Assembly (NCBI GenBank): GCA_027422505.1
Contig: JAPQWV010001358.1
Span: 1 to 64,000 of the forward strand
Source of the DNA: Craterostigma plantagineum
Taxonomy: Eukaryota > Streptophyta > Magnoliopsida > Lamiales > Linderniaceae
DNA length: 64,000 nt
Direction of reading: 5' to 3'
The position numbers and the translations under genes are program-made. Position 1 is the first letter of the stretch. Every line of letters starts with the position of its first letter. The notes under the pieces are model-generated. The model was given only the letters and a program-made list of their open reading frames with translations. It did not search any database and was not told the origin of the DNA. This document shows positions 55,544-64,000 of this stretch, piece after piece.

Positions 55544-56690
55544 GAAATAACAAGTCACTCCTTGTGGAGGGTGATTGCTCGGGTGCCAGACTCGATTTGG
55601 GTTGAATGGTTGTATCAGACGTGTCTGCATGCACGTTCACTTTGGACGGTCACCACCTCGGCCAGCACTGCATGGAGCTGGAGGAAGCTCATGCTATTAC
55701 GACCAGTTATCTTACCGCTTATTTCTTTCACGATTGGTGACGGAGCATCATTATTGTTATGGGAGGACCCGTGGATGCGAGCTGTGCCACTCCGTGAACG
55801 CTACCCAAGAGGGCCTCTTGCGATGGGTCTGCCATTGGGGACTCGCTTGAGCTCAGTTATTAATGATCAAGGATGGAATTGGCCTGGACGCTGAGCCGCC
55901 GAGTACATTGAGTTTAGTCGTCAACTTCCACAAGTACATCCGACTTTGCTGGATGGGGTCCAATGGAATGGAGCGTCTGATGGTCGGCCTACTGCAAAGT
56001 TGGTCGGGAGGCGTTGCGTCATCGTCGATCGATTGTCCCTTGGGCGGTTTTATTTGGGGGCCCGCTCCGTTCCTCGCCATGAGTTCATTCCATGGCTGGG
56101 CATTCGGGATCGATTATCAACTAGAGATAAGCCTTGGGTGGCACAGCGAGCTGGGACCCCTGCCTGTGTCCTTTGTGATGCGCTCCACTTCGAGTCGGTT
56201 CAGCACCTATTTTTTGAGTGTGGGTTTTTGCGCCAATGTGTTCGGCTTCTGAGGCGGAGGATCAGATGGGTCTGGCCGTACACGGACTGGCAAGAGGGCA
56301 TCATCTGGGCTTCGTTGCGATGGCGTAGGCAGCACCTTATATCGGCTGCTTATCGCCATGTTCTGGCCTCACTGGTGTACCATATCTGGCAGGCACGAAA
56401 CAAGCGCTGGAAGGAGGGTACTGTCACGTCCCCGGAAAGTCTTGTTGCGACGGTTCTCAACCTGGTTTGCATGCGATTACTGGGGACATCCCTCAGATTT
56501 GACTTACAGAGAGCCGCTATACGACGCCTCTGGCGTGTAGCTTGGTAGGATTGGAATCATTTATTGTTTATTGTTCATTGTCTTGGTGGTGTTAGCCAAG
56601 TAGCATGTTACTGGTTTGTGCGTGAGGCATTCCTCACTCATCTGTACATTTCACACTTATATATATACAGGAACCTATTCCAAAAAAAAA
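55544..56690 (+). mobile_element. 5'-truncated LINE in the leader of H
   Basis: A plus-strand insert of about 1.15 kb ending GGAACCTATTCC then A10. It encodes the L1 ORF2 end: LWRVIARVPDSIWVEWLYQT, LPLISFTIGDGASLLLWEDP, a stop after NWPGR, then EYIEFSRQLPQVHPTLLDGV and the zf-RVT tail to IRRLWRVAW. It is very close to the full-length LINE at 47117. The target duplication is weak (TTATTTCGACGAAA at 55534 against TTATTTTTGATCAAA after the tail), so the left edge is approximate. Confidence 0.85.
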
Positions 56691-56809
56691 ATTATTTTTG
56701 ATCAAACTTTAAAGATTGAATCAGAAATAATTTGTCACTTGTGAAGCACATTGCATCATATTTAATCATCAAAACAACCAACGAAGATCCTAAATCAACT
56801 CATCAAAAA

Positions 56810-59216
56810 ATGGATGCTTAAGCACCTGGAAACCGCAACTGTCCTCTGATCTTGAAAAGAGGCAAATACGCGGTTTGGCACAGTCGGTTCCTGAACTTCC
56901 TAGAGCTCAAAGATCTGGCCGCTAATCTACTAGCATCACTTGACGAGGAACCATCACAATTCTGGGTCAGTCAAGAGGTGACAACACGAATAATCCTCCG
57001 ATCGGACCAACTAGGCATCTGAAGACTCCTAGTGAAGCGAAGAGACAAAGAGCGAAGGCTAATCTTGGATGCAAACCTTGGCTCATGCAAGCTATATCCC
57101 CAATGATATTGACAGACAAATAGACATTATTCCCACTACAAAGGGAATGTGGTATGAGCGAAATTGCATGATGAAACGGTCTGAGGTCGGAGTCAAGGCT
57201 AAGAAAGCAAATATCATCACAGCTTAAGATTCCTTCAAGGTCAAGAGAGAAGAGAGCTTACATGATTCATATCAGGAATACCTCACGTTTATAACTGTCA
57301 AAATGGTGGGGGTCGGGTTGGCCCGCCGCCTCAAAAAATGGGGGATCGGCCCGCCCGCGGCACCGCGGGCCAGGCGGGCTAGGCCCGCTCGCCTAGCAAA
57401 ATTCTTATTTTTTATTTTATAATTTAATTATTAATTAGTTTTAGTTAATTAAGGTAGTTAATAATAAATTATGTATAAGCAACATATTAATTATATATTT
57501 ATAAATCGTGTTATTAAATTATGTATATATTATATATTAGATATTATATTTAAAATAAGGGGTTGGCGGGCTGACCCGCAGGCCACGGGCCCATTTGACA
57601 GGTCTACTCACGCTTCTCCATGAGATGATGAAGATAGATATCAACAAGACCAACATGGAGTAAATATTCGGCTTCTGTTTTCCTTGCCCACTGAATGGAA
57701 GAAAATATCCACACAGCTCAGACAGAACAAGGATCTAGACAAGATGGATATCCAAGCTATTTTTGATAAACTAGCACAACATTAAGAAGACATTGACGAG
57801 ATACAAAAGAGCAGAACGGCAAACAAACCGAGGATTTAATAGCCTTGGTCTCGGAGAAGAAGAACTCTTGCTCACGAAAGGAAAAACATGTCAAGCCTTC
57901 TAGCTCGTCTGAGGATGAGGAAATATCCGACTCCGAACTACATCCGGAAGTAAGGGAGCTTGGGAAACAGTTGGCTCTAGTTGCCAAAATGATGACGAAG
58001 CACTATTTTAAGAAGAAATCGTCATCATCAGCAAATAGACTTTTCGAACTACGAGTTCGAAGAATAAGGATAGACCAGCTACGTCCTCAGAAGCCACAAA
58101 CTCCAACGACCCACTCAAGTGCTTCAACTGTGGGAAGACTGGTCATTTCTCCCTGGAATGCACCCTTACGAAGAAGAAGGATGCCAACTACTACTCCAAA
58201 AAGCTTCAATTGACTAAAAAATAGGAAGCTGGAGTGGCTCTTATCGCTGAACAAGATCACTGGCTGGAGGACACCTCAGATCCTGAGGCCGATAACCACG
58301 CCCTCATGGCGCGCCTCGAAGATGATAAGGAAGATGGAACTGTCGTAATGACGGATGAAGACTACGCATCCACCTCATCTCAGGCGATAGTATCCCCTGA
58401 CTCTACCCATTTTGACCTGTTAGCTGAAATACAAACTAATGATGCTAACATGGTACTTGAGCAAACACGCGATATAATGGTAGAGAAAAAGCTTCTTAGG
58501 TCTAAGGAAACCATAGCTAGTCTTGAAGAAAATATTATGAGCTCAAACCTCAAAATAGAAGAATAAAGTAAGAGACTCCAATCCTATGAGACTAAGCATA
58601 TTCCCATTAGAAAAGCATAGTTCGTTAGTAAAAGAACTTGAAGATAGGCTAGACAATAACCACAAATGTCCACTAAGAAACTTAGATAAGAAAAGTCATT
58701 TAAGTGTAGACTTGAAGCCGTAAGTAAAAAGGCCACTAGTCTCAAAGATGAATTAGCTAAGTCAATTCTAAGATTAGTGATTCAAGGAAAAGTCTAGACA
58801 CCTGTCAAGCCGAGAAAAACACTGCTCTAATTAACTATGCTACCTTAAAAGAAGAACGCAAGAAGCTTTACACTAAAATAAAGAAATTAGAAGATCTTCT
58901 AGTGAAAAGGAAAAAAGACTGATCAGAATATTCTTGAACCAACCCATGGATATATATTTTATGACTACAAGTTCGGCTTAGGCTTTGAGAATCCACGTAA
59001 CTTGAAGAAAGTTGATTGTAAACAACTTTATGATGTCAAGTACATGGATCTAGGACTAAATACTCTTATGGTTTTTACTAACACAAAAGAAATAGCCACG
59101 TTAGAAGAAACCAAGAGAAAAACCAAGATTCGGCTTGAAATCCCTTTCTCCTATACCGAATTGAACCAAAGTTACAAAACTAGAAAAATTCCCAAAGGGA
59201 TGTGACTTTGGATCAA
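56810..59216 (+). pseudogene. Gag of H with zinc knuckle and coiled coil
   Basis: ATG 56810 is followed by a stop at codon 4, then LKRGKYAVWHSRFLNFLELK, a UBN2/DUF4219-type gag start. After a 307-bp MITE the gag continues with MMKIDINKTNME and FPLPTEWKKISTQLRQNKDL. A knuckle, CFNCGKTGHFSLEC, is readable near 58117. Beyond it 58234-58566 (EQDHWLEDTSDPEADNHALM) and a lysine-rich coiled-coil region run to 59216. Stops and frameshifts are frequent. Pol is not present. Confidence 0.8.
57295..57601. mobile_element. hAT-like MITE (307 bp) in gag of H
   Basis: Imperfect terminal inverted repeats CTGTCAAAATGG and CCATTTGACAG frame the insert. GC-rich subterminal words (CGGGTTGGCCCGCC, CGGCCCGCCCGC) flank an AT-rich centre. 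It interrupts a gag frame. The 8-bp flanks GTTTATAA and GTCTACTC agree at four positions only, so an 8-bp hAT-type duplication is possible but not proven. It codes for nothing. Confidence 0.7.
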
Positions 59217-59287
59217 TTTATCTTCTAGAAGATTGTTCTACATCTGAGGAAGCACAACGTCATCATTCTGAAAATTTTCTCCACATA

Positions 59288-60543
59288 TGTCACGACCCGA
59301 CTTCCTAGATACGTACTTTGGCTGATTTACGCAGTGTAAGCAGCAGAAAGCCCATTTAATAAAAACTTTTTAAAACACAATAACACATATACGTCCAATG
59401 TCTAAACCCAAAAGTCTTAAACCCAAACACACTTTTATTCATTGGGCCGAAGCCCCAAAACTACACACTCGAAACACACACATGCCATTTCACAGGTCGC
59501 GTCCCATGTACTGCGCCCGCCCTCAAAAGTCCGTGGAGTTACCGCCATCAGCCGCCTTACCTACGCATGTAAACCCTGAGCTTTTGCCCAGTAGATGAAA
59601 TATGCATTAATGCACGTGCTCTCACACCCCAACCCCGACACTCTCACAAATGCACGCTCGACACCTCACAAATGCATGCTCACGCTCAATATCTCACGAG
59701 CATACGCTCGTTCCTACATCATCTCTCAACTCATAAACAGGGCCCTAGGATCCACGCGCGCAATAGTGGTACGGCCCCATCTCGGTCTCAACCTTGCCGA
59801 TCTCAATTTTGCTCTACCCTCTTAATCAATAGTTCTTTAACCCTAATTCCAAGTGTTTATGGATCTAAAATTCACAAAGGTCATGTTCCCTAAGCTTACC
59901 GAAACATATTCATAACCAATTAACATAACTTCACGCAAGAAAAATCATGTTTGGCACATCAATACGTATGGAGCGAAAGAAGTCATGCAACACGTAAAAT
60001 TCACGGCATGCAAAACATAAGATCTCGACCCCTAATCTTGTTTACGCATATAGGTGATCTTCACCTACCTTATTTCCGCATAGAGCTACCTTACGAGTAT
60101 TTTCTCGTGATCCCGACCCTAGAATTTCCGATCCCGAGCTCCACGTGTCCGCGGGTTTTTCTCCTCCTCCCTTTCTTTCCTTCTCTTCTTCTGCCCTCTC
60201 TCGGCTCTTTCTTCTCTTCCTCTCTCACGGCCTCTTCTCCTTTCCTCTCTATTATTATTGATTCATTAGTTATTAATTTGTCCATATGTAGATCAAGGTA
60301 GGTGGCATTATGGTTGTCAATCTTGTCCTCATGCAAATTAAAGAGGTGGCTTTTTTGTCCTGTCTTTTCTTTCTTTTCTCCCCTCCCCTCTCTCCCACGT
60401 CCTCTCCACTCTTCCTCTCTATTTCCTTTAATTTGCTGGTTGTTATTTTTTGTTTCTCATGCTCACATGGGGTGGATGGAGGTGGCTTGGTTGTTAGATT
60501 TTGTCTCCATGCTCACATGGAGATGAAGATGCCATCATCATCA

Positions 60544-60608
<65 letters not shown>

Positions 60609-60609
60609 A

Positions 60610-60654
<45 letters not shown>

Positions 60655-60866
60655 GTTGTTGTTGTTATTGGACCAAACTCCATCTGAGAAACTTGGGTTA
60701 TTTTTTCTTTATTTGGCCAATTATTTTCGGTCTTTTTAATATTTTTTTCGGGTCCAATTATAAATTCTTTGCTCGGCTCGGAAAGAATCGGTGTATATTC
60801 GAAAATCGACTCCATATATCCCGGATATTATTGAAATAATCCGGTATAAATTTTGCGGGTATTAAA
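59288..60866 (-). repeat. 3' LTR of chromovirus D (1579 bp)
   Basis: Minus-strand LTR from TTTAATACCCGCAAAATT at 60866 to GTCGGGTCGTGACA at 59288. Its end resembles the LTRs at 9900 and 11630 (GCAGTGTAAGCAGCAGAAAG, GCCCAGTAG.TGAA), so it is the same broad family. It holds a long ATT microsatellite. The five bases to its left, ACATA, are a candidate target duplication; the other end is outside the window. Confidence 0.85.
60533..60669. repeat. ATT/TTA microsatellite
   Basis: CAT repeats, then about 35 TAT/ATT units with one AATAATT interruption near 60604-60612, then GTT repeats. It lies inside the LTR of D and explains the long mono-residue ORFs on both strands. Length is likely variable between individuals. 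Confidence 0.95.
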
Positions 60867-60880
60867 TCCTCCTCCCCTTA
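60867..60880 (-). other. Polypurine tract of D
   Basis: Minus-strand TAAGGGGAGGAGGA directly precedes the LTR start TTTAATACCCG. Confidence 0.85.
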
Positions 60881-60898
60881 CAAGAATTTCGTAACCCC

Positions 60899-62130
60899 GA
60901 AATTAGAATACAGAAAATAACTCGGGATACTTCTCTCTCATCTCGTCTTCGCGTTACCAAGTGGCTTCTTCCAATACTTGGTTCCGCCACAAGACCTTCA
61001 CGAGGGTATATTCTTATTCCGAAGGCGTTTCACCTCGTACATCAAAATTTTCACCGGTCTTTCCTCGTAGCTCAAGTCCGGCTTCAATTTTTTATGAAGT
61101 GATTCGCCCTGCACTACATGACTCGGGTCTGGTACGTACTTCCGTAATGTAGACACATGGAAGACGTTATGGACTTGCGCGAGCGATGTTGGCAATTCGA
61201 GCTGGTACGCCACTTCTCCAACTCGTTTCACAATCGTAAAAGGTCCGATATATCTCGGACTCAACATCCCCTTCTTTCCAAAACGTTTTACTCCCTTCAT
61301 TGGCGAGATCTTCAGAAAGACTTGATCGCCTTCATCGAACTCCAACGGCCTTCATCTTTTGTCTGCATAACTCTTCTGACGACTTTGGGCCGTTTGCATC
61401 CTCTCTCGGATTTTTCCCAGAGCTTCAGTTATTTCACGAACCATTTCGGGACCCAGCAACGCCTTCTCGCCGATTTCATCCCAATGAAGTGGGGATCGAC
61501 ATTTACGCCCGTACAAGGCTTCGTAAGGCACCATCCCGATCGTGGCTTGATAGCTGTTATTATAGGAAAACTCAATCGGTGGGAGGTCTCCAACTTCCTC
61601 GGAAATCCATAATGCATGCTCTCAACATATCTTCGAGCGTCTGGATTGTTCATTCAGGTTATCCGTCCGTTTGGGGGGTGATATGCCGTATTGAAGAACA
61701 GTTTTGTCCCCATGGCCATTTGTAAGCTCACCCAGAATTGGGACAGAAACCACGAATCCCAATCCGAGACGATTGAAATCGGGATCCCATGGAGTCTCAC
61801 AATTTCTTGTATGTACAGCTCGTCGTATTTCTTCATGGAATAGGTTTGATTGCTTGGCAGGAAATGAGCTGATTTAGTTAACCGGTCTATGATCACCCAG
61901 ATTGCATCATAGCCCTTTACCGTCTTCGGTAACCCAATGACGAAGTCCATCGTGATATGGTCCCACTTCCACTCGGGAGTCGTCAAAGGTTTTAACGTTC
62001 CCGCCGACCTTTGATGTTCTGCTTTGATTTGTTGGCACGTCAAGCATCGTTGCACGAAAACAGCCACATCTTTCTTTATTCCCGGCCACCAATAATTTAT
62101 TCGTTCGATACATTTTTCTTGCACCGGGAT
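60899..62130 (-). pseudogene. Chromovirus D integrase and chromodomain
   Basis: Minus-strand frames give [60 protein letters not shown], and SIVSDWDSWFLSQFW. After a frame break near 61670 comes [20 protein letters not shown], and the C-terminal end has GDQVFLKISPMKGVKRFGKK and AQVHNVFHVSTLRKYVPDPS. The chromodomain end VLWRNQVLEEATW is followed by a stop and REDEMREKYPELF. In the core, SDRDS has become SDWDS. It is close to the integrase of A and F. Confidence 0.88.
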
Positions 62131-62900
62131 GTATGGAGTAGGTTGTTTGTATGCGCCTTCGTCATTATAATTCGACGGATCTCTTCATCGGGTGGCACAT
62201 ATAAACGACCTCGGAATTGTAAGCTTCCGTCATCCCGAAATCCGAACTCCGATTGAACACCTTCATCTTGTTCTGCTATCTTCAGATATAATTCGTCCTC
62301 TTTTTGTGCCTCGAGAATTCGGTCTAACAATGTCGGCTTTAAGGTCAATGCTGTCAGTCTCGTTTCGTCTTCACGAAGTTGATCACTTCAACTCCGGCAA
62401 AATTTTGCATTCACCGATTTACAGCTCCGAGCATCTGCAACTACGTTCGGCTTCCCTGGGTGATAATTAATCACGTAGTCGTAGTCCTTCACCAACTCGA
62501 CCCATCGTCTTTGCCTCATCTTTAACTCCTTCTGCGTGAAGAAATACTTTAGGCTTTTATGATCTGTAAAGATCTCACATCGTTCTCCGTATAAATAGTG
62601 TCGCCAGATTTTCAGGGCAAACACCACGGCTGCGAGTTCCAAATCATGCGTGGGGTAATTCTTCTCGTATGGTTTCAGCTGTCGGGAGGCATAAGCAATT
62701 ACCTTCTCGTTCTGTATCAACACGCACCCCAAACCATTCTTTGAGGCATCACTGTACACCGAAAATCCTTCGGTAACAGAGGGAATCGTAAAAACAGGAG
62801 CCATTGTCAATCATTTCTTCAACTCCTGGAAGCTTTGTTCGCACGTTGCCGTCCACTTGAATGGGACGTTCTTCTTCGTTAGGTTTGTGAGCATCAAGGC
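62131..62900 (-). pseudogene. Chromovirus D RNase H and linker
   Basis: Minus-strand 62388-62810 reads [60 protein letters not shown] and [17 protein letters not shown]. The linker 62097-62348 reads TLKPTLLDRILEAQKEDELY and FRDDGSLQFRGRLYVPPDEE. The family ADALSRK motif is changed to ADARSCK. Frame breaks lie at both ends. Confidence 0.88.
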
Positions 62901-62987
62901 AATGCTAGAGAAGTCCTTAATGAACTTTCGATAGTATTCAGCGAGCCCGAGAAAGCTCCTGATCTCCGTGGGAGTGGTTGGTCGTGG

Positions 62988-63786
62988 TCAATTATTTACT
63001 GCTTCTATCTTGCTGGGATCCACCGAAAGTCCGTTTTTGGAAATGATGTGTCCCAAGAAAATCACTTGTTCCAGCCAGAATTCGCAGTTTTTGAACTTGG
63101 CGAATAGCTGCTTTTCTCGAAGAATTCGAAGGACCATCCTCAGATGTTTCTTGTGTTCTTCTCTCGTCTTCGAGTAGATGAGGATATCGTCAATAAAGAT
63201 GATTACGAATTGGTCCAGAAATTCTTTGAAGACCCGCATCATCAGATCCATGAAAGCTGCCGAAGCATTCGTTAGCCCGAAAGGCATGACCAAGATTTCG
63301 TAATGGCCATCCCTCGTGCTGAACGCTGTTTTAGGAATATCAGCCTCACGAACCTTTAACTGATGATAGCCAAAACGCAAATCAATCTTTGAGAATACTG
63401 TAGCTCCTTGTAGCTGATCGAATAGATCATTGATCCTCGGTAACGGGTATTTGTTCTTTATCGTGATTGTGTAAAGTTCACGATAATCGATACAAAATCG
63501 CATCGACCCGTCTTTCTTCCGCACGACAATACCGGGGCTCCCCACGATGAGAAACTAGGTTGAATGAAGCCCTTCTGTAATAGTTCGCAAGTTGCTCCTT
63601 ATGCTCTCGTAATTCGTTCGGTGCTAGTCGATAAGGAGCTCTAGAGATCGAGGCAGCTCCAGGCATGAGATCGGTAATTCTATTTCCCGATTCGGGGGTA
63701 CCCAGAAAATCATCGGGGAATACGTCGGGATATTCGTTTACTACCGGAACCGCTTCAAGCTTTGGTTGAGATTCTTCGGCTTTCAC
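62988..63786 (-). pseudogene. Chromovirus D reverse transcriptase
   Basis: A 185-codon frame (62988-63545) is almost a whole RT core: [80 protein letters not shown], and the catalytic [20 protein letters not shown]. The N-terminal linker 63478-63786 carries PVVNEYPDVFPDDFLGTPES and APYRLAPNELREHKEQL. One frameshift near 63530 separates them. Otherwise this is the best preserved gypsy RT in the window. Confidence 0.92.
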
Positions 63787-64000
63787 CGCAAAGACGAAGA
63801 AAGTTTTGCAACCCGAACTTACGAGTTGCCGAGGCTTCAGTGCAGATATCCGAGGGAGAATACCATTCGCCTTTCTCGAAAATTCGAACTCTCTCCCTCA
63901 GGCAAGCAAAATTTGACTATTTAGCCAATTCATCCCGAATATGACATCGTAATCATTCATCGGGATTACTATCATATCTATGTTTAAATCTCTCCCCTTG
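63787..64000 (-). pseudogene. Chromovirus D protease end (runs off window)
   Basis: The minus strand at the right edge reads GRDLNIDMIVIPMNDYDVIF and GMNWLNSQ, the C-terminal half of a gypsy protease, then a frame change towards RT. The active-site part lies beyond 64000. Confidence 0.85.

Larger units (their letters stand above)
54905..59287 (+). mobile_element. Copia-type element H, 5' part
   Basis: A plus-strand element with LTR, decayed primer-binding site, leader, and gag followed by a coiled-coil-rich region. It holds a LINE (55544-56690) and a MITE (57295-57601). No protease, integrase or RT follows; the sequence ends at 59287, where gypsy D begins. Only the gag-side part is left in this window. 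Confidence 0.8.

Noticed and set aside
59283..59287. ACATA as the target duplication of chromovirus D
   Set aside because: The other end of D is outside the window, so it cannot be tested here.
60501..60839. Long ORFs of isoleucine, tyrosine, leucine or asparagine runs on both strands
   Set aside because: They are translations of the ATT microsatellite at 60533-60669 inside an LTR, not genes.

Overview
The window is flowering-plant nuclear DNA made almost entirely of retrotransposons, many inserted inside one another. It shows Ty3/gypsy chromoviruses with an integrase C-terminal chromodomain (Tekay/Del-like) and long LTRs, Ty1/copia elements, L1-type LINEs with a DUF4283/CCHC ORF1 and a zf-RVT tail, and primer-binding sites of the plant initiator-tRNA-Met type. 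I saw no host gene, tRNA gene, full rRNA gene or CRISPR. A gene-poor, probably pericentromeric setting is an inference; the species cannot be read from this sequence.

Left part (1-24269): a minus-strand copia remnant (1-571); a 3-kb chromovirus LTR without internal domain (572-3542); a decayed minus-strand chromovirus A (3543 to about 8780) whose 5' LTR carries a 5S-rRNA-like segment; about 1.1 kb of unexplained sequence; gypsy LTR fragments and a small copia LTR; then a complete copia element C (12444-22065, both LTRs, 5-bp duplication GAAAT) sitting inside a gypsy LTR (11630-23693). A LINE fragment follows.

Centre (24270-42107): a plus-strand chromovirus G. Its 5' LTR is split by a minus-strand relative F (25270-32056, duplication ACAAT). 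A 389-bp LINE tail interrupts its integrase. Its 3' LTR is whole. These LTRs carry dense arrays of CG-centred palindromes.

Right part (42108-64000): a small copia LTR, a Tat/Athila-type pol end with a different palindrome array, then a minus-strand chromovirus E (about 44160-53556) carrying two LINEs. One is a 5'-truncated plus-strand copy. The other is a full-length minus-strand L1 (47117-53071) with intact ORF1 and an ORF2 broken by only two visible lesions. Next come Tat-like noncoding sequence, a copia element H containing another LINE and a hAT-like MITE, and a minus-strand chromovirus D that runs off the right edge.

Insertion order can be read directly: gypsy LTR before copia C; G before F and before the small LINE; E before its two LINEs; copia H before LINE, MITE and probably D. 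Every LTR-element polyprotein seen has frameshifts or stops, so any present-day movement would depend on proteins made elsewhere.
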